64,000 bases of DNA from contig NZ_CP010777.1 in assembly GCF_001078055.1 (NCBI RefSeq), positions 2,192,408 through 2,256,407 of the forward strand, given 5' to 3'. The notes beneath the pieces are model-generated. The model had not been told where the DNA came from. It made no database searches and saw only the letters and a list, made by a program, of their open reading frames with translations. The DNA is from Rufibacter radiotolerans. GTDB taxonomy: Bacteria; Bacteroidota; Bacteroidia; Cytophagales; Hymenobacteraceae. Every line of letters begins with the position of its first letter. Positions within the stretch are counted from its first letter, which is position 1. Positions 53,900 through 62,200 of the stretch are shown here, piece after piece. Both the position numbers and the translations under genes were made by a program.

Positions 53900-53907
53900 C
53901 AACTGGC

Positions 53908-53981
53908 TGCACTTCCCGCACTTTATGCACTTCCCCTCCCGCTAGAGGTTATGAAGTGCGGATAGTGCGGATAGTGCGGCA
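53908..53981. repeat. iteron-like array, three inverted plus three direct 9-bp units
   Basis: Left set (53908-53934): TGCACTTCC, CGCACTTTA, TGCACTTCC. Right set (53953-53979): GAAGTGCGG, ATAGTGCGG, ATAGTGCGG. All share an AAGTGC/TAGTGC core at 9-bp spacing, with the left set inverted relative to the right. It lies between the helicase-like and primase-like genes and is a candidate replication origin or regulatory site. Confidence 0.6.
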
Positions 53982-53996
53982 CAACTCAAGAAGAAG

Positions 53997-54968
53997 ATGA
54001 GCGACTATGCATTTAACCTGCAGAGATACGGCGGGCCCAAGACCCGTTTCGACTGCCCAGGGTGCGGGAAGAGGCAATGCTTCACCCGCTACGTTGACAA
54101 CGCCACCGGTGAGCCGGTAGGCCCTTCGGTGGGCAGGTGTAACCGGGAGACCAGTTGCGGCTACCACCTGAAGCCCGGGGAATACTTCAAGGCGCAGGGT
54201 ATCCCTTATATACCCAATCCGAGGCCAATTCCTAAGAAGGAGAAGCCCAATCCAGCCTCCTATATCCGTCCCTCCCTGCTAGAGAGTAGCAGGAAGGCAT
54301 TCCAGAGGAATAACTTAGCCGTCTTCCTTACCGGGCTGCTTGGGAAAGTGAAGGCGAGGGAACTGATCGATAGGTATTTGGTCGGTACCTCAAAATACTG
54401 GCCCGGGGCCACGGTGTTCTGGCAGGTGGACAGCGAAAACAACATCCGGACCGGCAAGATCATGCTCTACGACCCAGTGACAGGTAGGCGCGTAAAGGAG
54501 CCGGTGAGCAGAATCCACTGGGCGCACCGCTTCTCAAACGACCCCCACTTCTGCCTCAGCCAGTGCCTCTTCGGGGAGCACCTGCTCAGGCTGGAGCCAG
54601 AAAAGCCGGTGGCCATCGTGGAGAGCGAGAAGACGGCCATCATCGCCAGCGCCTTCTACCCGCAGTATCTCTGGCTGGCCTGCGGGGGTATTTCCCAGCT
54701 CAGCCTAGATAGGTGCCTGCCCCTGAGGGGAAGGGATGTAACACTCATCCCTGATGTCGATGCCCTCCAGGCCTGGCAGGACAGGGCAAGGAGACTGGAG
54801 GATGGGCTGCTCCAAAGGATAAAGGTGACAGAAGTATTGAAAGGAATGGCTTCGGAGGGGGAAATGGAGGCGGGCTGGGACATAGCGGATTTCCTGGTGG
54901 AAGGAAGGATTGGAATGATTGAATCCGCAAGTATGTCAGAACCAAGGAATGCAACGCCAAGTTCCTGA
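53997..54968 (+). CDS. primase-like protein with zinc finger and Toprim domain
   Basis: 323 residues. A zinc-binding N-terminus (CPGCGKRQCF, then GRCNRETSCGYH) is like that of DUF6371 primases of Bacteroidota elements. A Toprim core follows: VAIVESEKTAIIAS (catalytic Glu) and TLIPDVDALQAW (Asp motif). The ending is abrupt: after ADFLVEGRIGMIES the frame shifts away from a coding-looking sequence that continues in another frame to 55063. Start ATG 53997 at the end of the iteron array. Confidence 0.8.
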   Translation: MSDYAFNLQRYGGPKTRFDCPGCGKRQCFTRYVDNATGEPVGPSVGRCNRETSCGYHLKPGEYFKAQGIPYIPNPRPIPKKEKPNPASYIRPSLLESSRKAFQRNNLAVFLTGLLGKVKARELIDRYLVGTSKYWPGATVFWQVDSENNIRTGKIMLYDPVTGRRVKEPVSRIHWAHRFSNDPHFCLSQCLFGEHLLRLEPEKPVAIVESEKTAIIASAFYPQYLWLACGGISQLSLDRCLPLRGRDVTLIPDVDALQAWQDRARRLEDGLLQRIKVTEVLKGMASEGEMEAGWDIADFLVEGRIGMIESASMSEPRNATPSS

Positions 54969-55063
54969 ACCGCAAGCAGAATAGCACCTGGAAGCCCACT
55001 TTCATAGGCTTGTATGACTGCCAAACCCCCATCCATGTAGGAAATGAAATAGAAACAGTTTAA
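54921..55063 (+). pseudogene. possible continuation of primase gene in another frame
   Basis: From just after a TGA near 54918, frame +2 relative to the primase gene reads IRKYVRTKECNAKFLNRK and on to PTFIGLYDCQTPIHVGNEI..., stopping at 55061-55063. It looks like real coding sequence (regular amino acid content) and could be the original C-terminus separated by a frameshift. It is too short to prove. Confidence 0.35.
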
Positions 55064-55078
55064 AATCTTTTTAAAGAC

Positions 55079-55393
55079 ATGAATATTGATCAATTGATTG
55101 AGGCACTGAAGAATGACCACAACCGAAACCACCCTGTGATGCGTGGGTTGAGGGAGGAAATAGTAAAATACGAGTACTTTCAGTTCGTAATGGAGACGTG
55201 CCTGGATTTGGCCAGGAATGACCTAGACACCCTCAGTGAGAGAATCCACGTGATTAAGATAATGGAGGGGGATGTCTATCCCTCGTCAAAATATTTTTCT
55301 GAGTTCCTGGAATCCATACAAAAGGCCGACAACCTTCGCGTACTCATCGAAAGTTTGGAGGAGGCAAAAGTAAAAGGATCCTTTAGCGTATGA
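55079..55393 (+). CDS. hypothetical helical protein
   Basis: 104 residues, mostly helical and charged (HPVMRGLREEIVKYEYFQFVM, ESIQKADNLRVLIESLEEAK). No family recognised. Last gene of the replication module, about 15 bases after the frame ending at 55063. The downstream DNA to 56552 looks degenerate. Confidence 0.55.
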   Translation: MNIDQLIEALKNDHNRNHPVMRGLREEIVKYEYFQFVMETCLDLARNDLDTLSERIHVIKIMEGDVYPSSKYFSEFLESIQKADNLRVLIESLEEAKVKGSFSV

Positions 55394-55570
55394 CCAAGTA
55401 AGGATAGGGCCAACAGAATGGGCTTTCCTCTTGCTGCTTACCTCAAGGACTGGCAATCATTAGATGAACTTCGAAGTAATATCTTAGTTTAGGAGACAGC
55501 ACGGCCTCCTCAATTTCCTGTCGGCAAGAGAGCTGATTTCTTCTAGTATTTATATTTGGTTCCCGAGGAA

Positions 55571-55648
55571 ATGGAGTTTAGGGTGCATGTTGACAAGTTT
55601 CGAAAAAAAGCCGGGTTTGAATTCGATTTCCTACGCGACCACAGTTAA
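55571..55648 (+). CDS. possible 25-residue peptide or gene remnant
   Basis: ATG after a GAGGAA stretch; product MEFRVHVDKFRKKAGFEF and so on, ending DHS. A clear terminator begins 7 bases later. Too short to judge; it may be the tail of a decayed gene. Confidence 0.2.
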   Translation: MEFRVHVDKFRKKAGFEFDFLRDHS

Positions 55649-55654
55649 GTTCAG

Positions 55655-55693
55655 AAACGCCTGTTTTGCAATACATTACAGGCGTTTTTTTTT
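55655..55693 (+). terminator. rho-independent terminator
   Basis: AAACGCCTGT (55655-55664) pairs with ACAGGCGTTT (55678-55687), followed by a run of T. It faces the plus strand. Confidence 0.85.
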
Positions 55694-56085
55694 AATACGT
55701 ACATATATCCTCACCCACTGTAATGCATCCCTTAAAAAGACCTGTTTTAGTATGTATAATTTTCTGCGGATCGGCAACTTGTATTCAGTAGGTGGGAGTA
55801 TGGTCTCTCGATTGGAACGCTTTGGGTAAGACCGGGTGGGTCCGTTTTCACAGACTGCCCTTTTAGATGGGCGGCAGGCAAGTCAGGGGAATAGAGGCTG
55901 CCTGAGGGGTTTTGGAACCTCCCCTTTTCCTCAGGCAAAGGTTGTGTGCCTGGGCAGTCATAGGATGGCAGGCGAGGTTCGGTTTGGGCTGGGCCGCATT
56001 ATCTGCACTTTCCGCCCTGAAGGCGCGTCTAGTCTCCATTAAGGACCGGTTACCTTTTATCTTCATCCTTCCGCCAGTGCCCTCT

Positions 56086-56400
56086 TTACCTTAGAGAAGG
56101 TTTAGGGAGCGGCACCGTCAGCTTGTTGATTTCCTTATAAGACCTGCCTAGTTTCAGGTCCTTAATTACTTCTTTATGCTTGCCCAAGAACTTCTCATGG
56201 CACTCCGTAGAGCCCACCTTTAGGCCCGTGTGCAGGCTGCTGGCCTTCCGGTTCTTTATCACCCTATTAACCCTGAGCTTCAACCTACGTGCATCACTAC
56301 CCAGCCGAGGTGCAGCATATTGGAGATTGTCAGCTAAGTGAAGAAGAAATGTTTGACATATTAAAGTTAAGTAAACAACCAGCTTTATATGTAGACGCAT
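56086..56400 (-). pseudogene. degenerate serine recombinase (resolvase) C-terminus
   Basis: 104 codons. The central part (RRLKLRVNRVIKNRKASS, then GLKVGSTECHEKFLGKHKEV, IKDLKLGRSYKEINKLT) matches the tail of resolvase-family recombinases, where a helix with ER..REGI is followed by K/RLGRP.GS and the helix-turn-helix KxGxSYREIAKLT. The catalytic N-terminus is absent and the end (VPLPKPSLR) no longer resembles a helix-turn-helix. A remnant of a mobile gene; family judged by eye only. Confidence 0.4.
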
Positions 56401-56552
56401 TTTTTAGGGAACGGCATTTGTTTTGCATAGGCGGGTTAGTTAAAACCAGAGAATTCTAAAAAACAAGGGGTACCTTTACTTTCCATTGCTTCCTTTGGCA
56501 ATAAGTTCAATTGCTATTTAAGACATTAGGCTTGACATTTGACGCATAAATC

Positions 56553-57062
56553 ATGGAAAATACATTCGGATTGCCCATAATTCCCTCCAATGAGGAGCAA
56601 CGGCTGGAAAAGCTTCATAGCTTGGACCTAATCGGCTCCTATCAGGAGGAGGGTAACTTCAAGCACATCGCCGGAATGGCCTCCAGGATGTTCAATGTCC
56701 CGATCGCTCTCGTTAACTTTGTTGACAGAGATTATGTGCTGACGAAAGCCAGCCAAGGGTTAGAGGAGCCACAGCCTGTGCCACGAGGCACCAGCCTCTG
56801 TTCCCTTGCCATCCTGAGGGACAGCACCACAGTGTTTGAGAATGCGCTGCACGAGCCCTGCCTGCTGGCCAACCCCATGGTGACGGGTGAGTTCGGACTG
56901 CGGTTCTACGCAGCGGCTCCTTTGACTACTTCAGACGGATACAATATCGGAGCGCTGTGTATCTTAGATAAAGAGCCCCGCGAGTTCTCTGAGATAGACC
57001 AAAGAATCTTGGAGAACCTGGCTTCAATCATCATCAATGATATTGAGACCGGGGCTGCTTGA
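56553..57062 (+). CDS. stand-alone GAF domain protein
   Basis: 169 residues, essentially one GAF domain: FKHIAGMASRMFNVPIALVNFVDRDYVLTKA, GTSLCSLAILRDST, LRFYAAAPLTTSDGYNIGALCI. This arrangement is typical of GAF sensors that bind small molecules or act as photosensor-like partners; no kinase or output domain is present. Cytosolic. First of the plus-strand sensory genes, followed 43 bases later by an H-NOX protein. Confidence 0.85.
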   Translation: MENTFGLPIIPSNEEQRLEKLHSLDLIGSYQEEGNFKHIAGMASRMFNVPIALVNFVDRDYVLTKASQGLEEPQPVPRGTSLCSLAILRDSTTVFENALHEPCLLANPMVTGEFGLRFYAAAPLTTSDGYNIGALCILDKEPREFSEIDQRILENLASIIINDIETGAA

Positions 57063-57104
57063 TAAGGCCTAAATAATGAAGACTTTACTTTTGAGAGAAA
57101 CAAT

Positions 57105-57683
57105 ATGGAAGGAGTAGAACATGGGCAGGACGTAATGCACGGCTCAATTTTCGTATTGCTGAAGCGTTATGTAGAGAACACGTTTGACTACAGCACCTGG
57201 ATAAGGCTTTTGGAGTCGGTAGGCATAGAACGCACCTCCTACCTCATGCACGAGATGTACCCGACGGACGAGCTGTTCGCTATTGTAGGAAAGGCATCCG
57301 AGGCAACCGGTACCCCGGCCTATGACTTGATGGAGAGCTTCGGCGAGTTCCTGGTCCCTGACCTGCTGCTGGTGTACAAAAAATACGTGAAGCCTGAATG
57401 GCGCACCTATGAGATGCTGCTCAACACCGAGGTGGCCATGCACGGCGCCGTCAAGAAAGAAGACGCCAGGACCTCCCCTCCTAAGCTACTGGTGACCAAA
57501 CAGGGACCTAGCAGGTTGATTGTAGACTACTACTCCAAACGCCGTATGGCCGGGGTCGCGGTTGGCATCATCAGAGGCATCGCAAAGCACTACCATGAGA
57601 GCGACAAGGTAAGCGTGACCCGCCTTACCGAGCCGCATGCGGAAAGGGTGCAGATTTTGGTAGATTTCAGGAACCGGACTTAA
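57105..57683 (+). CDS. H-NOX (heme NO/O2-binding) domain protein
   Basis: 192 residues from ATG 57105; the family normally begins MxGxIF, which here is the internal Met11 (MHGSIF), ATG 57135. Numbering from Met11, the proximal heme ligand is His103 (AMHGAV) and the heme-propionate motif YxSxR is Tyr132-Ser134-Arg136 (YYSKRRM), almost exactly the known positions 102 and 131-135. It is thus a stand-alone H-NOX sensor of nitric oxide or oxygen, cytosolic. Neighbours are GAF and STAS-like genes rather than the more usual kinase or cyclase. Confidence 0.85.
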   Translation: MEGVEHGQDVMHGSIFVLLKRYVENTFDYSTWIRLLESVGIERTSYLMHEMYPTDELFAIVGKASEATGTPAYDLMESFGEFLVPDLLLVYKKYVKPEWRTYEMLLNTEVAMHGAVKKEDARTSPPKLLVTKQGPSRLIVDYYSKRRMAGVAVGIIRGIAKHYHESDKVSVTRLTEPHAERVQILVDFRNRT

Positions 57684-57699
57684 TAAAGAAGAGTCCGCC

Positions 57700-58093
57700 A
57701 TGATTATCTACGAAAACGGGTTTGTAAGGCTTCTCTATGAACCTGCAAACGACGTCATCCACGCCACACTGCCTGGGCTCGACAACAACCTTTTCACGGA
57801 AGCAAGGCGTTCTTACGACATAGTGGTGGACCATGTCAAAAGTTATGAAGCCTGGACTCCTGCTTGACTCCTCCCAGATACAGGTAACTGTGCCGGAGGA
57901 AGTATTGTTGCCGATCCTATCCGACTTTTTCAGGCCACTAGGCACTTCCCGGCTCCAGAGGCTGGCCCGGGTCCTTTCCCCTCTCGCCTCCAGAGAAAGA
58001 GCCATAGAGCAGGCTTTAATGGGCTTTACCCCCCAATTCGATTATAAATGCTTTCCACACCCCGCCCAAGCACTTAGTTGGTTGGAGGCATAG
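57700..58093 (+). pseudogene. frameshifted STAS-like (SpoIIAA-fold) gene
   Basis: Frame A from ATG 57700 gives 55 residues (MIIYENGFVRLLYEPANDVI and on) and stops at 57865-57867. Frame B (57833-58093) carries PGLLLDSSQIQVTVPEE and the ALSWLEA ending. Joined near 57848, the two halves match the layout of the STAS-like genes at 62201 and 62865 (N-terminal strand with E.. and LGDSR-like centre, WL ending). One extra base near GAAGCCTGG would explain the break. It is an inactivated or programmed-frameshift member. Confidence 0.6.
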
Positions 58094-58610
58094 CCCATTA
58101 CTTTAGCCTCTGATCAAGGGCTAAAATAGAAATCCAAAGGAGTGGCCATTGCGAGTGGCACCTTTGTGGGGGGGAACTGCTTCTGAGGAATTTTCCCTGT
58201 TCGCCGGGGAAAAACTATCACCTTGTCGTCTCCTCACATAGCAAGTGTATGGCAAAGGGATTATCTCCATAAATAGTTATTTCCCAATTCAGGCAATATG
58301 AGACACCTTTTAGATATTGAAGGGCTAAAATCTAAATAGAAACCCTGCATTAGTTTAATGGAACATTTTCCAAAACTCAGCGTATTGAGACTGTGCTATA
58401 TTTTACTTACCGAAGAGAAGGTGACCCATATTTTAGGGTTACCTTCTTTTTTCGTTTGAATCTAACACATAACCATCTAAATCCTGACCATTAAATTGGG
58501 TGTCACTATACTGCTGTGGAAGTAGTGAAATCACCAAAAACAGGTTGGATTTGATTAGGAGAATGTAATTGAAGAAATTTCGGTTTCTGGGTTTTGCCGC
58601 AAGGTTTGGC
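58094..58610. other. intergenic region between convergent genes
   Basis: About 500 bases with no gene. A terminator lies at 58416-58452. The rest is AT-rich with no recognisable repeat. Confidence 0.5.
58416..58452 (+). terminator. rho-independent terminator
   Basis: AGAAGGTGACCC (58416-58427) pairs with GGGTTACCTTCT followed by T residues to 58452; one G:T pair. It would end the plus-strand GAF/H-NOX/STAS transcript. Confidence 0.75.
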
Positions 58611-59048
58611 TTAGCCGGCTTGGGAAAGGAGCCAAGTCAGGGCCTTTTGTTCATCGTCGAAGGTCCTGATCTCAAAAGTATCATCTATTCGCTGTATCAG
58701 GGACTCGACTGTCATAATAGCGTAGATACTGGTTGGAACTACATAAGCCAGGTATTGCAGACCTTCTTTCCTCATTTGGGGCGCCCACTCACTCTGGACC
58801 CATTCCAGCGCCATATCCCAAGAACCTATCACTTCCCTGTTGCAATTGAGAAGCTTGGCATAGGGCTTCCCCGACATCAATTCGAGAAGCTTTTGCCCCC
58901 CCTCTTTGACTGTCTCCTCAGACTGAGGCCCGAACCAGCGGGCATGCACGATGGAGTTTTCGCTGTTTCTGGAGATGCGACAAAATACGTTACCGTACAC
59001 TCTCTTCAACTCTACCTGTTCCTCCGGTTCCATTCCTATAGGGCTCAT
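58611..59048 (-). CDS. STAS-like protein
   Basis: 145 residues. A SpoIIAA/STAS-like fold is suggested by strand-helix alternation and the segments VYGNVFCRISRNSENSIVHARWFG, KLLNCNREVIGSWDMALEWVQSEWAP and TFDDEQKALTWL. The same landmarks (VIGSWD, WAP, KxGL, ending WL) occur in the neighbouring 59045-59467 protein, with which it overlaps by 4 bases. No partner is visible next to it; such proteins may be antagonists or switches in signalling. Confidence 0.65.
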   Translation of the reverse strand: MSPIGMEPEEQVELKRVYGNVFCRISRNSENSIVHARWFGPQSEETVKEGGQKLLELMSGKPYAKLLNCNREVIGSWDMALEWVQSEWAPQMRKEGLQYLAYVVPTSIYAIMTVESLIQRIDDTFEIRTFDDEQKALTWLLSQAG

Positions 59049-59467
59049 ATGGTGACGTTGCTAAGGCTGTATTGCCGTAGCCACTGGCGTGCTTCCTGGA
59101 TATTGTCAAATACCCTCGCCTCAAAGTCTTTCAGACTGGAGTAGAAGGCAGAGGCAGAGCCCTCGGCAAAGGATTGGGGGGCGGTGACCATGGCGAAGTG
59201 CCTCAGGCCTGCTTTCGCCGCCATGGGCGCCCACTGGTTCACCACCCAGTCCACAGAATGGTCCCAGCTCCCTATAACCTTGGTGGTGTCATTCAATACG
59301 CAAAAGAGATCCGCTTTACGTAGGGCGTCAGTGTAGGCCAGGGCGCCGGCCTTGACGCTCTCCTCGGTCAGGTACCCCATCCAATCCGTATGCACCCATC
59401 TATTCTCGCTGTCCACCGTCACCGTCAGGTAGACATTGCCGAACGCGTTCCTATATTCTTGTGTCAT
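59045..59467 (-). CDS. STAS-like protein (paralogue)
   Basis: 140 residues. Landmarks: NVYLTVTVDSENRWVHTDWMG, LFCVLNDTTKVIGSWDHSVDWVVNQWAP, AKAGLRHFAMVTA and ARQWLRQY. It is a tandem duplicate of the 58611-59048 gene (4-base overlap, ATGA). Neither protein has a kinase, GGDEF or other output domain. Function inferred only from fold. Confidence 0.65.
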   Translation of the reverse strand: MTQEYRNAFGNVYLTVTVDSENRWVHTDWMGYLTEESVKAGALAYTDALRKADLFCVLNDTTKVIGSWDHSVDWVVNQWAPMAAKAGLRHFAMVTAPQSFAEGSASAFYSSLKDFEARVFDNIQEARQWLRQYSLSNVTI

Positions 59468-59706
59468 AATGACTACCTAGACGTAAGTCGCTGTCCAGGG
59501 TTACGGAGACATTGTAAATAAAAAATATCCCTTACAATCATCGGCAATAAGAATTTTAAAGGCTGGAATACAAAATGTATTGGCTTTTCACCTAGAAAGT
59601 AATAGCAGTGTTTCAGAAAGTAATAGGCTGTCCTAGCCTAAGCAACAACGGTTTATTAGGTGATTGCAATTGCCTGACATTCAAAACAGGAAAACCATAA
59701 GTACCA

Positions 59707-60069
59707 TCAGACTTTGCTTTCAATCTCCTCCAGAAGGCGTATAAGTTCCCTCTCGCTCCCGTCTAGGTGCGTCAGCCCCGCGCGGGCTTCGTCTATCTTA
59801 CCCCCGTTATAAAGGTTAACCAAATCCTTGGCTTTGCCGGTGATGGATAGATTTATCTTTTCGATCTCCCTTATCTCCGGCAGGTGGCCATATTTCGTCA
59901 GTGCGGAACTATAGAGCCATTGGCCTAGGGAGTTTTCCCGGGCTGAAAACAATGAATCATCCGTGGAGCTTCCGTACAGGATGGAACGCAGCTTTGACTT
60001 GAACAGGATGAATTTCACCCTGGCCTGCTTTATGTCTAAACTCTGAAGGCTATCCTGGCTTTTTAACAT
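59707..60069 (-). CDS. CZB-like helical protein without zinc ligands
   Basis: 120 residues from ATG 60069; a TTG at 60111 would extend it. Four-helix layout: LDIKQARVKFILFKSKLRSIL, SLGQWLYSSALTKYGHLPE, EKINLSITGKAKDLVNLY. This is the pattern of chemoreceptor zinc-binding (CZB) domains, including the LGQW motif, but the zinc-binding His, Cys and HxxxH are replaced (Phe, Asn, Asn and Thr). A second such protein is at 61851. It directly follows the PAS protein gene (60-base gap). Confidence 0.6.
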   Translation of the reverse strand: MLKSQDSLQSLDIKQARVKFILFKSKLRSILYGSSTDDSLFSARENSLGQWLYSSALTKYGHLPEIREIEKINLSITGKAKDLVNLYNGGKIDEARAGLTHLDGSERELIRLLEEIESKV

Positions 60070-60128
60070 GTTGGGAGATTGTCCAAGGGGAACGCCACCG
60101 GCGCTAAACAAGTTTATTATTACCTATC

Positions 60129-61421
60129 TTATTTAACTTGGATGGCTTGCTTTGACTTTACCAAGTCAGTTACCTCAAACCCAAAGGTCACGATACCCGC
60201 AACTTTCCCGTCCTCCTTGAAGGCCTGGTACACGAAATTATAGTAGGTCTCCTCCATTTGCCCATTGTCGTGCCTGTCGATTTGGGCCAGCATCTCATTC
60301 CCGATATAAGGCTCTCCGGTTTGGAATACCTGGTCCAGCAAATTGAAGAAACCTTGACCTTTCAACTCCGGCCATGCCTGCTCTACGGTTTTCCCTATGA
60401 ATTGCCTGCTGGGGGCCAACCTCTGGTAGTTCGGGTTCACCAATTCGTAGATATGCTCAGGACCTCTTTGGATGGCCACTAAGGCGGGGGCCTGCATGAA
60501 CAGGTCATGCAGCATCTGGCGCTGGGATTCTACTTTCCGTGCGGCCTCCACCTCACGGTCGAAGGAGGCCAACAGTTCCTCATTGGTCGCCACGAGTTCC
60601 TCCACCATGCTTTTCTGCTCATGGTAGTCGGTGGTGCTCCCCACCCACATCACAACCTGCCCACGCTCATCCAGACGGGGCATACCCTTGGTCAGGTGCC
60701 AGCGATAGACGCCATCGTGCCGCCGCACCCGGTACTCCACCTGGTAGGCTGCCTTGGTTTCCACGGCCCTGCTCCAGGCATAGCTGGCATTCTGCGCATC
60801 AGCCGGATGGACGGCCTGCAGCCACCCGTAGCCGTACAGTCTATCAAGCGGTATCCCGGTGAAGTCCACCCATCTCTGGTTGTAGTAGTCGCAGTATCCA
60901 TCGGGCCGGGTGGTCCAGAACATCTGGGGCATGGACTCGGCCATGAACCTGAACTTCTCCTCGCTTTCCCGTAGCGCTTTTTCGGCGGCCTTCTCCTCCG
61001 TGAGGTCTTTCACCTCGATGACCGTGGCAACGGGAACCCCGTTCTCGAAGATCGGGCTGGCCGCACAGCTCACCGGGAAAAACGCGCCGTCCTTCCTGAT
61101 GAAAACGTCCAGGTGCGCCCGTACGCTGTTGTTGGTGGGGAGCGCCCTGTCTATGGGGCAATCTTCCATGGGGTAAGGGGTGCCGTCCGGGTGATGGTGA
61201 TGGATGATATCATGTAGCGGCTTGTCCTGCACCTCGGCAAAAGTGAAGCCGGTCATCTTCTCGGCCGCCGGGTTCATGAACGTGCAGTAGCCTTTGTCAT
61301 TCATCATGAACATGGCGACCGTGGCGTTATCGGTGATGGTGTTGGTTATCTTCAGCTGTTTCTCCAGCGCTGATTCATAATCATTATGTTTGGTCGTCTT
61401 CTCAGATATGTTGTTTTCCAT
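60129..61421 (-). CDS. triple-PAS sensor protein without output domain
   Basis: 430 residues from ATG 61421. PAS 1 (about 15-140): NATVAMFMMNDKGYCTFMNPAAE with MTGFTFAEVQDKP; PAS 2 (150-275): MPQMFWTTRPDGYCDYYNQRW, GIPLDRLYGYGWLQAVHPAD; PAS 3 (310-425): ALVAIQRGPEHIYELVNPNY. A helical linker with ELVATNEELLASFDREVEAA lies between PAS 2 and 3. The protein stops after PAS 3, where related proteins continue with a histidine kinase. It may signal by partner proteins, or be truncated. A PAS-only reading is supported by the absence of any frame for a kinase downstream. Confidence 0.75.
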   Translation of the reverse strand: MENNISEKTTKHNDYESALEKQLKITNTITDNATVAMFMMNDKGYCTFMNPAAEKMTGFTFAEVQDKPLHDIIHHHHPDGTPYPMEDCPIDRALPTNNSVRAHLDVFIRKDGAFFPVSCAASPIFENGVPVATVIEVKDLTEEKAAEKALRESEEKFRFMAESMPQMFWTTRPDGYCDYYNQRWVDFTGIPLDRLYGYGWLQAVHPADAQNASYAWSRAVETKAAYQVEYRVRRHDGVYRWHLTKGMPRLDERGQVVMWVGSTTDYHEQKSMVEELVATNEELLASFDREVEAARKVESQRQMLHDLFMQAPALVAIQRGPEHIYELVNPNYQRLAPSRQFIGKTVEQAWPELKGQGFFNLLDQVFQTGEPYIGNEMLAQIDRHDNGQMEETYYNFVYQAFKEDGKVAGIVTFGFEVTDLVKSKQAIQVK

Positions 61422-61850
61422 TTGATATGGGAATATGTCGTCAATCGGATTATTACAGGGTACAAGATAAACAATTAAGGTTAGCAAAGCCTTTGAATGT
61501 CCAGCAGGTAGCATGAGAATAAGTCATACTTTGCTTTAAGCAACAGCCGGCTTTGGCTCCAAATGTAAATCCAAGACCAAGCAATCTAGTATAAAAAGGG
61601 AGTAACTTTTTAGGTGTGCTCCATACGTCCTTCTAATAGCTTTGGTTCTTCCCTTATACTTAACTAAACAGCAATCTAGGGAGGATAACACTTTAATCCC
61701 TTAGCCAGGTCATATCTCTGAATTTGCCGAACTAACTTCAAAGTGTTTCTAAATCAATCTAGATTCTTGGACACAAAGTGCAAATGCCAAAATATGCACT
61801 AAGCTGTAACATCACGCATTTGCTTTGAATAACTACTATAAAGCCATGAT
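61422..61850. other. intergenic region, nothing recognised
   Basis: 429 bases between the PAS gene start and the end of the second CZB-like gene. AT-rich; presumably holds the PAS gene promoter. No gene, repeat or terminator identified. Confidence 0.5.
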
Positions 61851-62198
61851 TTACCTATTGACCATTCGCTTCTCCAGACGGGAAAGTGTATCCATGAACT
61901 GCTCCCCCGTAGACTCTATCTCCAGAAACTTCTCCTTGGCTTCTGATTCTTTACCGCTGTTCCAGAACTTTATCAATCCATTCGTCTTATCGGTGAGTTC
62001 GTTATGTAGGTAGTTCGCCTCCATTACCTCATCCGTCTCAAGGTGGAAGCGGGTGGCGAGCGCCTCCACCCAGGACCCGAGTTCCTTCAGGTAGGCTTTG
62101 AAGTTTTCCGGGTTCGCCTCGCTGCCCAGGAGGAAGCCCCTCACCCTAGCCTTAAAAAACATGTGCTTGGTCCGGGCCTGGTTGAAATCTATGGACAT
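61851..62198 (-). CDS. CZB-like helical protein
   Basis: 115 residues from ATG 62198, 2 bases after the STAS-like gene ends. CZB pattern: FNQARTKHMFFKARVRGFLLG (first zinc His kept), LKELGSWVEALATRF (Cys replaced by Lys), ANYLHNELTDKTNGLI (one of the late histidines kept). So about two of four zinc ligands remain, in contrast to none in the 59707 protein. It forms a pair with the STAS-like gene at 62201, and the arrangement repeats (PAS or STAS gene followed by CZB gene). Confidence 0.6.
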   Translation of the reverse strand: MSIDFNQARTKHMFFKARVRGFLLGSEANPENFKAYLKELGSWVEALATRFHLETDEVMEANYLHNELTDKTNGLIKFWNSGKESEAKEKFLEIESTGEQFMDTLSRLEKRMVNR

Positions 62199-62200
62199 GT

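Larger units (their letters stand above)
55394..56085. other. degenerate intergenic region
   Basis: No convincing gene. Contents: a 25-codon frame (55571-55648, M EFRVHVDKF...RDHS) just ahead of a terminator at 55655-55693; a perfect 9-bp stem TGCCTGAGG/CCTCAGGCA (55899-55937); otherwise scattered short frames. It may be decayed element DNA. Confidence 0.45.

Noticed and set aside
55747..56094. Several short overlapping frames in both strands
   Set aside because: None has a start signal, domain or consistent codon use; the region looks degenerate.
58569..59144. 191-codon plus-strand frame
   Set aside because: It is antisense to two overlapping STAS-like genes that share homology with each other.
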